Below, in pieces: positions 1 through 8,712 of a stretch of DNA of 64,000 nt (within the stretch, counting starts at the first letter, position 1; each line of letters begins with the position of its first letter). Under the pieces are notes generated by a model, which saw only the letters and a list, made by a program, of their open reading frames with translations, was not told where the DNA came from and searched no databases. Source of the DNA: Mesorhizobium sp. STM 4661 (lineage in GTDB: Bacteria; Pseudomonadota; Alphaproteobacteria; Rhizobiales; Rhizobiaceae). The position numbers and the translations under genes were made by a program. The stretch spans positions 38,019-102,018 of the forward strand of contig NZ_CAAF010000085.1 of NCBI RefSeq assembly GCF_000359125.1, in the 5' to 3' direction.

Positions 1-252
1 GAGCGCGACATCGGCATCGACCATTCGACGATCCACCGCAGGCAGTCATCTCCTGCGATGCGGAGAGCCGTCTGCGGGATCAATCACGTCGACCATTGAA
101 GCCGATCCGCATTCGCCAGAGCCAATATCAACAATCGGATCGAGCAGGATCATCGCCGCATCACGCGGCGAGTACGCCCGATGCTCGGCTTCAAGGCGTT
201 CCCTGCTGCGACTGCCACGCTTGGCGGCATCGAAATGATTCACAGGCGAAGC
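1..252 (+). pseudogene. IS6-family transposase relic
   Basis: Two separated stretches read as IS6-family transposase. Bases 1-39 give DIGIDHSTIHR, which matches the N-terminal HTH region. Bases 130-234 give NNRIEQDHRRITRRVRPMLG and then FKAF...TLGGIEMIH, the conserved C-terminal end of the DDE domain. Around 100-130 the reading PIRIRQSQY is in another frame, so there is an indel just before NNRIEQ. The catalytic core between the pieces is missing. The relic starts at or before the window edge. It marks old IS activity at the left border of the defence region. Confidence 0.75.
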
Positions 253-370
253 AATCCGCCGTCTGAAATCCGTCAACAATCAAGCCGCCTGCTTCAGTAC
301 GAAAATTTGCACCAGAACCGGCGATTGCGGCATATCGCCGGCGCCCGCAAACCGCGTCCCGGCTGATACC

Positions 371-670
371 TCGGACAGTGACGTACTGCCGCCATACGGT
401 TCGCGAGCCGGAATGCAGGTGACCGTCAAGCGTCGGGAGAATGTCGATCCCGAGCACGCGGTGATCCACGTCGCGCATTTGCGATCCGACGCAGAAGCGT
501 ATTGTCGTGACTACGAACACACGTCGTCGCGCGCGTGCATCGACAGGGAGATGGGCCAGAGTTTCCCTGCTCAGATCGAAGCCAACTGCAAGACCGGCTC
601 ATTCACGACATTGAGCGGGAAGAAGCAGGACGGGCTCCGCCGAGCGGGGCGACGCAGCCCGAAAACATAA
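371..670 (+). pseudogene. Fragment of an unidentified gene
   Basis: An open frame from about 371 to 670 (first ATG at 413) has protein-like composition, including DPEHAVIHVAHLRSDAEAYC and IEANCKTGSFTTLSG. It has no convincing start site: the frame is already open upstream of the ATG without a ribosome site, and it follows the IS6 relic closely. I read it as the C-terminal part of a gene truncated by the insertion. I do not recognise the family. Chance coding cannot be excluded. Confidence 0.3.
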
Positions 671-711
671 TCGTCAAAACTATAAATTCTCTGAACAAAC
701 AAAGAACATGC

Positions 712-741
712 TTGGTTGGTCAAGCAAAACCGCATTAATAT
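712..741 (+). promoter_or_regulatory. Candidate promoter of the CBASS operon
   Basis: TTGGTT (712-717) and TAATAT (736-741) are separated by 18 bases in an AT-rich stretch ending 12 bases before the first CBASS start codon. They match the sigma-70 consensus only moderately. A second AT-rich hexamer, TATAAA, lies at 681-686 without a good -35 partner. No operator-like repeat is visible. Confidence 0.3.
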
Positions 742-753
742 AGCCGGTTCCCA

Positions 754-1893
754 ATGGAGATTGATTCTTTGGCGCGCAAAACGACGCCCTCGGCCACGAA
801 GGCCTATATGCCTCCCTTCCGGGTCCTCTGTATTGAGGGCGGCGGCATGCGCGGCATTTACAGCGCGTCCTATCTGGACGCGTTGATGACCAGGTATTCC
901 GATACGCGCAAGGTCACGCATATTGACCTTGGCAAAGCATTCCAGCTGATCTGCGGCACCAGCACAGGGGCGATCTTGGCCTGCGCCTTGGCGGCTGATG
1001 TGCGCATGAGCAAGGTGATAGATCTCTACCGGAACGAGGGGCCTAAAATCTTCCCGGAGAAGGTGCCTTCGGCGCTCGCCAAGATCCTTTGGCAATTCGG
1101 CAGGCGTGCGGCGTTGAACAGGGCAGGGGCGGCAGCCCTCAAGGCGGCGCTAACCGCACAACTCAAAGCGATGAAGCTGATCGACATCTGGAACGACCGC
1201 GGGATAGGGCTTGCCATCCCTGCGGTCGAGATGTCACGCCACCGGTCGTGGGTCTTCAAAACCCCGCACCTTGAAAACAGCAAGCACCGCGACGACGACT
1301 ACACGCTTGTCGAAGTCTGCATGGCAACCACGGCGGCGCCGGTGTTCCGATCAGTGGCCTGGCTGCCCAATCCCAAAATGCAGGGCGGGCATGCCTTCGT
1401 GGATGGTGGCCTTTGGGCGAACAATCCGATCCTGGTCGGACTAACCGACGCGCTTGAGCTCACAAAACCCGGTGATGCCATCGAAATCTTTTGCCTTGGA
1501 ACCTGTCCACCGCCGTCCGGCGATCAGATCACGCCGGCTCTGGTTGATCGGGGCTTCAAGGAGTGGCGCTTTGGCGCGGATGCGGCTGCGGTCAGCATCA
1601 GCGCGCAACAATACGCCTTCGACCATATCGCCCGTATGATGGGCAAACACACCGGCCGTGAGCTCTCGATCGTCCGCTTCCCGCATGGCGATATTGCAGG
1701 GGCGATGCTGAGCCATCTTGACCTGGATGAGACCTCCAAGGCATCGATGGATGCGCTGGTTCAACAGGGCCAGACCGATGCCTATGAGGCGCTAAGCGCC
1801 TGCGGAGACGAAAAATCTGAAATCGGTCGAGCAATCGACAGGCTCCTGCGCCAAGCGCCGGAGAGCAAAGCCAAGCGAGGGAAAGATGTTTGA
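754..1893 (+). CDS. capV: CBASS patatin-like phospholipase effector CapV
   Basis: This 379-residue patatin-type phospholipase is the likely killing effector of the CBASS operon: a cyclic dinucleotide made by the next gene would activate it to degrade membrane phospholipid. Visible motifs are the oxyanion loop GGGMRG (residues 29-34), the nucleophile elbow GTSTG (68-72, Ser70) and the Asp of the Ser-Asp dyad in VDGGLWANNP (Asp217). Length and layout fit CapV. There is no signal peptide or membrane segment, so it is probably cytosolic until activated. Its stop overlaps the CD-NTase start by 8 bases. The order effector, CD-NTase, Cap2, Cap3 makes this assignment strong; the patatin fold alone would not. 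Confidence 0.93.
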   Translation: MEIDSLARKTTPSATKAYMPPFRVLCIEGGGMRGIYSASYLDALMTRYSDTRKVTHIDLGKAFQLICGTSTGAILACALAADVRMSKVIDLYRNEGPKIFPEKVPSALAKILWQFGRRAALNRAGAAALKAALTAQLKAMKLIDIWNDRGIGLAIPAVEMSRHRSWVFKTPHLENSKHRDDDYTLVEVCMATTAAPVFRSVAWLPNPKMQGGHAFVDGGLWANNPILVGLTDALELTKPGDAIEIFCLGTCPPPSGDQITPALVDRGFKEWRFGADAAAVSISAQQYAFDHIARMMGKHTGRELSIVRFPHGDIAGAMLSHLDLDETSKASMDALVQQGQTDAYEALSACGDEKSEIGRAIDRLLRQAPESKAKRGKDV

Positions 1894-2923
1894 TTGCCAC
1901 GACGATATGACGGCGTTTCACAACAGCGAAGTGCAGTTGCCAAAGGACGAACGCGACACGATGCGCGACCGGCGCGACACGAACCGCAAACGGCTGAAAG
2001 ACGGGCTTAAGCGAGATGAGGAACCTGCGCCGGTAGGATGCCGGACTCAAGGGTCTTATGCGATGCGCACGATGATCCAGCATGCCGAACTCGACTATGA
2101 CATCGATGACGGGGTCTATTTCGACAAGGACAAGCTGGTTGGACCGCGCGGTGGCGGCAAGACCGCGGCCGACGCCAAGGAAATGGTGCGGAAGGCCGTC
2201 CATGACGACAAGTTCAAGAAGGCGCCGGAGGTGCTGAAGAACTGCGTCCGCATCTATTACGACCTCGGCTACCACGTTGACGTTCCGGTTTACCGACGCG
2301 TCGAGGAGAATCAGGAATATGTTTACGAGCTCGCCAGCACGGATTGGAAAAAGTCCGATCCGATGGCCGTGACGGCCTGGTTCAAGGACGAAAACAAGGC
2401 GCAGAGCCCCGACCAGCTCAACGGTGGGCAGATGCGCCGCATCGTCAAGCTCATGAAGGCCTTTGCCCGCAGCCGGGAATCGTGGCGAAGCCAGATTGCC
2501 CCCGGGTTCATGATTACAAAGCTTGTCACCGAACGGCTCTCCAAGAACGCCGACCACGACGATGTGTCTTTGCGACGGACGATGGAAAGCGTCCACTCCC
2601 GGCTTGAAGGCAGCCTTGAGGTCGACCACCCCGTCGTTTATGGGGTCAAGCTCACACGCGGTCCAGACGACAGCCGGGCAAAGCTGCTGCGCGACAAGCT
2701 CAAATGGGCGATCGACGAATTGGCGGTTCTCGACGATGCCGATTGCAGTCAAGCAGATGCGCGCAAGGCTTGGGACAAGGTCTTCAAGACAGAATTCTTC
2801 ACTGACCACGGCGCCACCAAGAAGGCCGAGGCCGTGGTGACGTCCGCGGCGATCTTGCGCGGAGATTACGCCGAGGCGGGCAGGGAAGCGGTCGATAAGC
2901 GCGGTGGCGGACGGTATGGCTGA
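1886..2923 (+). CDS. dncV: CBASS CD-NTase (DncV-like cyclic dinucleotide synthase)
   Basis: This is the signal-generating nucleotidyltransferase of CBASS, 345 residues. The Pol-beta-type active site is visible: QGSYAMRT (residues 55-62), the metal-binding run ELDYDIDDG (68-76) and a third acidic residue in GYHVDVPVY (Asp132). The DYDIDDG wording is typical of the DncV clade, whose founding member makes 3',3'-cGAMP; the product here is inferred. The ATG at 1886 follows GAGGGAAAG and overlaps the end of capV. The protein ends GGGRYG. A C-terminal glycine fits the known Cap2 reaction, in which the CD-NTase C-terminus is conjugated to target proteins to prime synthesis. Confidence 0.93.
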   Translation: MFDCHDDMTAFHNSEVQLPKDERDTMRDRRDTNRKRLKDGLKRDEEPAPVGCRTQGSYAMRTMIQHAELDYDIDDGVYFDKDKLVGPRGGGKTAADAKEMVRKAVHDDKFKKAPEVLKNCVRIYYDLGYHVDVPVYRRVEENQEYVYELASTDWKKSDPMAVTAWFKDENKAQSPDQLNGGQMRRIVKLMKAFARSRESWRSQIAPGFMITKLVTERLSKNADHDDVSLRRTMESVHSRLEGSLEVDHPVVYGVKLTRGPDDSRAKLLRDKLKWAIDELAVLDDADCSQADARKAWDKVFKTEFFTDHGATKKAEAVVTSAAILRGDYAEAGREAVDKRGGGRYG

Positions 2924-4724
2924 AGCCCGTCCGCTGCTGGCGGAGTTGCATGATCAGGCCCTCGTGGCCCTCGATGCGTATTTTCAGGCTTTCAGTGCCA
3001 CGCGGATGGATGCCGATGAGCTCGCGGCGATCCAGTCGCTTGTGGCCGCGGCCGGCTGGAAGTTCGCAGTTTCCTTCAACGATAGCCGGGTGTTGACGCT
3101 GGCGGTGGTGGTTCCGGCGGCTTTTCCGTTCGCGCCACCGCGTTTGTTTGTCCTTGATGGGCCAGGCCTTCTGCAATGGCCGCACCTGGAGGAGAACGGG
3201 CTGCTTTGCGTCTATCCTTCGCAAACCTCGTTCAGCACCGAGCGGCCGGTAGCTGTAGTCCACGCCTTGCTCCAAGAAGGCGTGGCTATGATCGAGCAGA
3301 ACCTTGCCGGCAATATCGCTGCCGATTTTCGTGCCGAATTCGTATCCTACTGGAACCGCAGTGTGGAAACCGCCCCGCGTGTCTTGAGCCTGGTCGAGGC
3401 CAGGGGGGATTCTCGCGCGGTCTACATTTGGAAGGGCCAGAAAGACCATGTCGTCGCGGACAGCGAGGCCGCGCTGCGGCGATGGCTTGATCACCGGTTT
3501 GGCTCATCCGCCAAGGCGGCCAAATATGACATAACCATGGCCCTTTTGTTGTGGTTGCCGGCTGTACCGCTGCCAGCGGATTTCCCGAAGAACGGGGCTG
3601 ACATCAGGCGTCTCGTCGCTGGAGACGCGGCAGCACTGGAGCTCCTGGGCAAAGCCATTGTGGATGAGTCGATTGATGAGGTGTTGCTTGGTGTGAAGAC
3701 GGCAACCGGCACCGGATTCGGCAGCGTCAAACTGATGATGCCCCCAAAGCAGGACGGCGTCGGACGCAAACACGATCCGATCAACCGGGGGTTCCGACCG
3801 GGGCGGTTGCCGCTGAAGTTTGCCCTTCAACGCGGACTGGCGCCTGCCAGCAAAGTTTGGCGCTACCTGGTCCAGCGCGTTGACCACGAGTGGATACATG
3901 GGCGCGATCATGATGCCCGCCAGACGGTCTTGAAGGGCAAGCGCATCGTGATCGTCGGCAACGGCTCGCTGGGCAGCACGCTGGCAGAGCTTGCCGGAAA
4001 GGCCGGTATCGGGAATCTCCATCTCATCGATGGTGAAGTGGTTGAATGGGAGAACATTGGCCGCCATGTTTTGGGAGCCCAATCCGTCGGCACATTCAAG
4101 AGTGTTCAGCTGGCAGGTTACCTGAGGGCGAACCTGCCACATCTTCAGGCGGTCGAGGCAAGTCCGGAGGTGGCTGAGGCGATTGACGTCGAACGCCTGC
4201 GTGACGCCGACTTGATTGTCGCGACGTCGGGTGTCTGGCAAGTGGACAGTCTGCTCAACCATCTCCAGCAGAGCCAAGGGCTCCCGCCTGTTCTTTACGG
4301 TTGGCTTGAGCCCAATGCGGCGGCCGCGCATGCCGTATACATTCCGGGGCAGGGCGGTTGTTTGCGCTGTGGCATGACAGACACAGGCACTCCCCACCTC
4401 GCGGTCACCCGCTGGCCGGACGACGGTCTTGTCGCTGTACCGGCCTGCGGCGGTGCGTTCACGCCCTATGGCCCTGCCGAGCTTGCCTGGGCTCATGCGC
4501 TTCTCAGCGGCGAGACAATCCGCTGTTTGTTGGATCCGCCGGGCAAGCCACATCACAAGATCTGGGTCGGCCAGACTGCCAACTGGGCTGCTCAAGGCGG
4601 CGAGGTCGATCCGCGCTGGCTGGATGTAATGGGTGATCCCGGAGCCGGCGGGATGATCCGTGACCGCGACTGGCCCGCGGCTGCGGATTGCCCGGTCTGC
4701 CGCAAGCTTGCCAAGGCCGCATGA
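2916..4724 (+). CDS. cap2: CBASS Cap2, E2-E1 fusion conjugation enzyme
   Basis: This 602-residue protein combines two ubiquitin-pathway-like domains. The N-terminal E2-like domain (about 1-150) has a candidate catalytic Cys98 in ENGLLCVYP. A linker follows, then a ThiF/E1-like adenylation domain from about residue 345 with the nucleotide loop VIVGNGSLGSTLAELA. A candidate E1 cysteine, Cys511, lies in VPACGGAF. CxxC pairs (CLRCG; CPVCRK at the C-terminus) suggest a zinc site. Cap2 enzymes conjugate the CD-NTase C-terminus to cell proteins and so raise its activity. I chose ATG 2916, which overlaps the CD-NTase stop by 8 bases; an in-frame GTG at 2904 is possible. Its stop overlaps cap3 as ATGA. 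Confidence 0.92.
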   Translation: MAEARPLLAELHDQALVALDAYFQAFSATRMDADELAAIQSLVAAAGWKFAVSFNDSRVLTLAVVVPAAFPFAPPRLFVLDGPGLLQWPHLEENGLLCVYPSQTSFSTERPVAVVHALLQEGVAMIEQNLAGNIAADFRAEFVSYWNRSVETAPRVLSLVEARGDSRAVYIWKGQKDHVVADSEAALRRWLDHRFGSSAKAAKYDITMALLLWLPAVPLPADFPKNGADIRRLVAGDAAALELLGKAIVDESIDEVLLGVKTATGTGFGSVKLMMPPKQDGVGRKHDPINRGFRPGRLPLKFALQRGLAPASKVWRYLVQRVDHEWIHGRDHDARQTVLKGKRIVIVGNGSLGSTLAELAGKAGIGNLHLIDGEVVEWENIGRHVLGAQSVGTFKSVQLAGYLRANLPHLQAVEASPEVAEAIDVERLRDADLIVATSGVWQVDSLLNHLQQSQGLPPVLYGWLEPNAAAAHAVYIPGQGGCLRCGMTDTGTPHLAVTRWPDDGLVAVPACGGAFTPYGPAELAWAHALLSGETIRCLLDPPGKPHHKIWVGQTANWAAQGGEVDPRWLDVMGDPGAGGMIRDRDWPAAADCPVCRKLAKAA

Positions 4725-5194
4725 TGAAATACCTGGCTGCGTCTGGCGAGCAGGAGTTGATCCTTGCCACCGCCGTCCTCGATCATTTTGCCGCCCATCG
4801 CCAGGTCGGGTGGCGTGACCGCGAAGCCGGTGGGCAGCTTTTTGCGCGTTTCGAGGGACGACGCATCATCGTCGAAGCCGCGACAGGCCCGCGCGCCATC
4901 GACAGGCGGTCTCGGTTTCTCTTCATTCCCAACAAATGGGCCGATCGGGCCGAAATCCGGCGACTGCACAAGCAAGGCCTGCATTATCTGGGAGACTGGC
5001 ATACCCACCCCGAGCCGGTCCCTACACCGTCGCCGGTCGATCGGGCGAGCATGCATGACATGTTTGCGAAATCGCGTCATGATCTTGCGGGCTTCCTGAT
5101 GATCATTGTTGGGACCGAACCCCCACCGGACGGGCTGTTTGTGGCAATTTTCGGCGCCGAAAGCTGGGGGCAGCTGAGGCCTCTCACGGAATAA
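4721..5194 (+). CDS. cap3: CBASS Cap3, JAB/JAMM deconjugating protease
   Basis: This 157-residue JAB-domain metalloprotease reverses the Cap2 conjugation by cleaving the CD-NTase C-terminal bond. The JAMM zinc motif is complete: Glu35 (REAGGQLF), His94 and His96 (GDWHTHP), Ser104 and Asp107 (SPVD). The start at 4721 makes an ATGA overlap with the cap2 stop and removes 11 out-of-character residues that an upstream start would add. A second ATG follows immediately at 4724. It is the last gene of the operon; a hairpin lies 5 bases after its stop. Confidence 0.92.
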   Translation: MMKYLAASGEQELILATAVLDHFAAHRQVGWRDREAGGQLFARFEGRRIIVEAATGPRAIDRRSRFLFIPNKWADRAEIRRLHKQGLHYLGDWHTHPEPVPTPSPVDRASMHDMFAKSRHDLAGFLMIIVGTEPPPDGLFVAIFGAESWGQLRPLTE

Positions 5195-5199
5195 GCCCA

Positions 5200-5219
5200 A
5201 CCCCGGCCGGAGCCGGGGT
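5200..5219 (+). terminator. Hairpin after the CBASS operon
   Basis: ACCCCGGC and GCCGGGGT form a perfect 8-bp GC-rich stem closed by the tetraloop CGGA, directly after the cap3 stop. There is no T-run behind it, so it may be a weak or bidirectional terminator between the CBASS operon and the convergent minus-strand genes. Confidence 0.6.
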
Positions 5220-5227
5220 CAGGTACT

Positions 5228-5562
5228 TCATGTGCGGATAGCGCCGTGGCGCTGGGCGTGGTCGGCATAGGCCGACAGCTCTGACAAAGGTCGGAAATGT
5301 AGGTCGCGTCCGACCGGCAATCCGAGCTTTCCCCGCACCGTGCCAAGCTCACTGAGACTGACGCTGCCAAGTTCGGGACAGCCGACGCCGAGGTTGCACA
5401 GGCTGAAGGCGATGTCGGGGTCATCCGGATAGATCTCTGTGCCCCGGCGCCGGGTGTGAACAGCTTCACGACGGGTACGAAGTCGATCTCGTCGCGGGTG
5501 CCGTGGAGAGGCTGCTGCTGGCGACCATTCGCCAGCAGCTTGTCCCGCAGTTCTTGTGTCAA
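5228..5562 (-). pseudogene. DUF2958 gene, frameshifted
   Basis: The minus strand encodes a DUF2958-type protein in two frames. The first part, from a TTG at 5562, reads TQELRDKLLANGR and DEIDFVPVVKLFTPGAGA. The rest is in a second frame: YPDDPDIAFSLCNLG, PELGSVSLSELGTVRG and LPVGRDLHFRP, ending at 5228. The shift lies near 5435-5450. DUF2958 genes are common in conjugative and integrative elements of alphaproteobacteria; the biochemical role is unknown. This copy is probably dead and points to a former mobile-element backbone between the two defence operons. Confidence 0.75.
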
Positions 5563-5580
5563 GAGCTGCTTGTCCGCCTC

Positions 5581-5703
5581 CTACTCGCCGTCTTCGCCTT
5601 TGGGGGCGCGCAGGACGACGGGGCCGTCCAGGGGCAGGGCCTCGAGGAGGAGCGTGCCGCCTTCGCCGTCTTCGTGGGCGAAGAATGTGCGGGACGCGCT
5701 CAT
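5581..5703 (-). CDS. Small hypothetical protein upstream of the DUF2958 relic
   Basis: A 40-residue ORF with an ATG at 5703 encodes a protein beginning MSASRTFFAHEDGEG and ending RAPKGEDGE. It is acidic, has a plausible hydrophobic middle (LLLEALPLDGPVVL), and stops 18 bases before the DUF2958 start, so the two look like an old operon. Further upstream on the same strand, reading FAEMFQNGFADRAGEEYTAL around 5720-5775 may be the end of another lost gene. No function is known to me. Confidence 0.4.
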   Translation of the reverse strand: MSASRTFFAHEDGEGGTLLLEALPLDGPVVLRAPKGEDGE

Positions 5704-5926
5704 CGCAAATGCCGAGCGCCGTGTACTCTTCTCCCGCGCGGTCCGCAAAGCCGTTTTGGAACATCTCGGCAAACCGGGAATCGCTTGAAAATTAGACGCT
5801 TGCGGGCAAATGTGGTTGCCGCGCGGCGCTCATTGAACGGACATTCGAACCTAGACGCGACGTGAGTCCTTCGACAACCTCGTGCCTGCCTTGAACTCGA
5901 GGCAAGATGGCCTGCGGACCGTCTTA

Positions 5927-6487
5927 CTAGCGTCCGGTGGAAACTACCTCTGCCATGTTGGCCACCGCGTCGACCAGAACCTTGACAGCATGCACGGCGG
6001 GTCCCTCGACGAGCATACCGCACTCCAGGTTGGCTGCCTTCGATCGCCTCAGCAGGTTTGCCGATCCGACGTATGCGGCGACCCCATCAGCCAGCACGAT
6101 CTTTGCGTGAAACGTCTCCTGAGTAAGGTCGCCGCCACCATAGTCGATGATGCGCGTCGTCGCCCTTTCAAGACGGCGCCCCGCCTCTGCGCAGCTGCTT
6201 AGCTGCGACGCATCCCTTATGACCAGGATGCGCTCGATTGCCTCCGTTGTCTCGAACAGCTCGGCGGCCCAGGCGGCCCCTACCTTGTCGACGTAAGGGA
6301 TCATCACCGTGAATCGCTGACGCGCCAACGATGCGAGATGCCGGAAGGCGTCGGTTGTCGGCGTGAGCGTGACGTAGTCACTCGCAATGTCGGCAGCGAG
6401 AGCGTCCGCCAATCGACTGGGCGCTGGTGGCATCGTCACGACGAGCCTGGCGGTGGCTCTTGGCGAAATGAATACTTCGTTCGTCAT
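5927..6487 (-). CDS. drmC: DISARM DrmC, phospholipase D-like protein
   Basis: This 186-residue protein has one phospholipase-D HKD signature near its C-terminus, FHAKIVLADGVAAYVGSANL (H-x-K-x4-D followed by GSAN). DrmC is the PLD-family core component of DISARM; published work found it dispensable in some tests. The start is the ATG at 6487, which overlaps the drmB stop as ATGA, so the longer upstream frame is not used. It is the last gene of a five-gene overlapping operon. At under 200 residues it is short for a PLD protein, and with only one HKD motif it would need to dimerise to form a full active site. Confidence 0.82.
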   Translation of the reverse strand: MTNEVFISPRATARLVVTMPPAPSRLADALAADIASDYVTLTPTTDAFRHLASLARQRFTVMIPYVDKVGAAWAAELFETTEAIERILVIRDASQLSSCAEAGRRLERATTRIIDYGGGDLTQETFHAKIVLADGVAAYVGSANLLRRSKAANLECGMLVEGPAVHAVKVLVDAVANMAEVVSTGR

Positions 6488-8712
6488 TTCGCCATGGCCG
6501 CGTCGAAGAAACCGACCAGGTCGGGTGCCGATCTGGGTTCCCATTCCGGGCCCTTGCCGCCCTTGAGGACAGCACGCGACAGCAAGAGGTTGGAGGCGAT
6601 GCAGCTTACCTCGGATACCATGACGCAAGCCGGGCAAGCGCCGCCCCTGGCGTCGCACAGGCTGCCCGAGCCGCATCGCAACATGCGTGGATCGAGCGCG
6701 CGGCGCAGAAACTCATCGGCATGGTTGCGCCACATTGCGGAGATGTTGCCAAGGTCAGGGGTCATGCCCTTGCGGTAGATCACGAAGGCGAGGTCCGCCG
6801 GGAAGATGTGCTCGCCGATGCCATCGCGGTCGACGCCTGACGAATCCGCTAGCGAATGCATCATCTGGTGCGAAAGGGTGTGGAGAAGCAGGTAGACATA
6901 CGCGGGTACTGTGCGCGGATAGCCGCCACTACCCTCGCGGTCCTTGAACATTTCGAGGAATGGACCGAAATCCTCGTAGCGCTCCAGATAGCCTCGGCCG
7001 AGACCATCGTCGGGCACGTCAGTCACCATATTAGCCTTCAGCCAGCGGACCACTCTGGCCTCGTCCAGCTTAAAGTAGAGTGCCTCGTTCTGCTGCTGGG
7101 TCACGTATATCGGTCGTTTCGTGCCTTGGATCGGCAGCTGGTCGAACGCCTTCAGGCGAACCGGCATGTCGACGCTCGTGCCCTGGTGCTCACGCTTGTA
7201 TACGGGCGTCGCGGAAACCCGCGTGAAACCGAAACTGAACTCGCAGATTGGCAGATTGCGGACGATCACCAAGCGCTCCATGCCCAAATGCGCCAGCAGA
7301 TTCCCAATATTGGACTGATAGCGCGCCTTGCGCTGGGGATCGTTGACGACGTCGGTCAGTGTGATGTCGGGCTCCATCACGTCGACGGCCGCGTGTCGGG
7401 CCATAGCCTCTTCGACATGCTCGCGCAGGAAAGCGTCGTGCTGGATGGTGAGCCGGATCGGATCATAGCGGCGCGTCCAGTCCTCGCGCTGCGCAATGGC
7501 TCTCAGGACGCCTGTGCTGCCCAGCCTGCCGCGTTCAACAATGCCAACAGCGAACCATCCTTCGCGCAACTCGTGTGCGCTATCGCGGTATGATCGGGCG
7601 CGCTCAGGTCGACCGCTTTCTTCCGCGCGACGAGCCATCTCGAGGAAGCTAAGGTAGTCATCCCAGTCGCTGCGGTGCTTCGGGTCGGCCTGCACCGCCG
7701 CCCGCACCTCGTCCTCCGCTGGCTCGGCGAACGGGATATTATGAATTTGAGCCAGCTTCGCCACTAGCTCGCCGACGCGCGGGGGCGTCATCAGCTCAAC
7801 TACGGCGCTATCCTGGAATTCGATGAAGCTGGTGCGCTGTGGGTAGAAGGTTGAGTTGGCCCGGTACGACACCGGCAGCATATTGATTTCGATCCACTGG
7901 AAGACGCGACCACTGGTATTCTGCTCGGTTTGCAATCGGGCTAAAACCTCGGGCTCGGCCTTCTTGAGCGGGCGCGTATCACCACAGCCCTCGCAGACGT
8001 ACCGCCATTCCGAGAAAACAGGGGCGTCGTTCCGCAGCTTGAAGCTGGTTGAACCGCAGGTGCACATCCTGATCTGGCGCGTGCTGCCGGTCTGCGGATC
8101 AAAGTTGTAGTTGAACGGGCTGAGGGGCTGAATCTCGCCCGACCAATGCACGTAAACGACGTCGATCTGGGTCCAGCGGGCATCGTGTCCATTGCACTTT
8201 CTTGGCAGCGGCTGCCTCGCCTGATCCGCGATGCTCTCGTATTCACGGGTCGAGCCGCAGATGCCGCAGCGGTAAACGAGAGGATAGGGGACGTAGCCAA
8301 CACGGTCCGGTCCTGTCATCTGAAAATCGCCCCGCTCGATCCGGACCTCCCCGGTCCGGGAATCGCGGAAGGGGGCGTCGAGGACGAGTTCGGGCAGGGC
8401 GTCAGGAACGGCTTTCATCGCCCGATCGCGCCAATTGGTGGCGAAGTCACTCAGATTCTCGAAGACGAGATCGATCGTCGTCCGGTTGAGCTGCTTGGAG
8501 ATATCGTTCGCCAGTGGAACGGAGCGGCAGATTCCCTTGCCTCCCTCCCACGTCATAAGCACTCCGGGTGCGTAGGAGCTCGCGAGCTGCACGCGCGATC
8601 GCGACATAGTCGGCGGCTCTAACGCTTGCGGCTCGCGCCTTGCACCACCGAAGGACGACGGCCGGCGGTTTGACGTGCGCCAGTCTCCGCCGGTGCCTTT
8701 ACCCTCGCCCAT
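6484..8712 (-). CDS. drmB: DISARM DrmB, DUF1998 protein
   Basis: This 742-residue protein ends in a DUF1998 domain (about residues 600-730) with YLLLHTLSHQMMHSLA, the cysteine cluster RCGSGSLCD and CPACVM. Zinc-ribbon-like pairs CGIC, CTCG and CEGCGD lie at about 140-260. DUF1998 proteins accompany helicases in several defence systems. In DISARM, DrmB forms a complex with DrmA that binds and translocates on DNA. I chose ATG 8712 because it has GGAGG five bases upstream and overlaps drmA by 14 bases. The N-terminal 250 residues are not recognised beyond the ribbons. Confidence 0.85.
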   Translation of the reverse strand: MGEGKGTGGDWRTSNRRPSSFGGARREPQALEPPTMSRSRVQLASSYAPGVLMTWEGGKGICRSVPLANDISKQLNRTTIDLVFENLSDFATNWRDRAMKAVPDALPELVLDAPFRDSRTGEVRIERGDFQMTGPDRVGYVPYPLVYRCGICGSTREYESIADQARQPLPRKCNGHDARWTQIDVVYVHWSGEIQPLSPFNYNFDPQTGSTRQIRMCTCGSTSFKLRNDAPVFSEWRYVCEGCGDTRPLKKAEPEVLARLQTEQNTSGRVFQWIEINMLPVSYRANSTFYPQRTSFIEFQDSAVVELMTPPRVGELVAKLAQIHNIPFAEPAEDEVRAAVQADPKHRSDWDDYLSFLEMARRAEESGRPERARSYRDSAHELREGWFAVGIVERGRLGSTGVLRAIAQREDWTRRYDPIRLTIQHDAFLREHVEEAMARHAAVDVMEPDITLTDVVNDPQRKARYQSNIGNLLAHLGMERLVIVRNLPICEFSFGFTRVSATPVYKREHQGTSVDMPVRLKAFDQLPIQGTKRPIYVTQQQNEALYFKLDEARVVRWLKANMVTDVPDDGLGRGYLERYEDFGPFLEMFKDREGSGGYPRTVPAYVYLLLHTLSHQMMHSLADSSGVDRDGIGEHIFPADLAFVIYRKGMTPDLGNISAMWRNHADEFLRRALDPRMLRCGSGSLCDARGGACPACVMVSEVSCIASNLLLSRAVLKGGKGPEWEPRSAPDLVGFFDAAMAK

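Noticed and set aside
1598..2809. 403-codon minus-strand frame opposite capV and the CD-NTase
   Set aside because: It is antisense to two clear genes and has no family-like motif.
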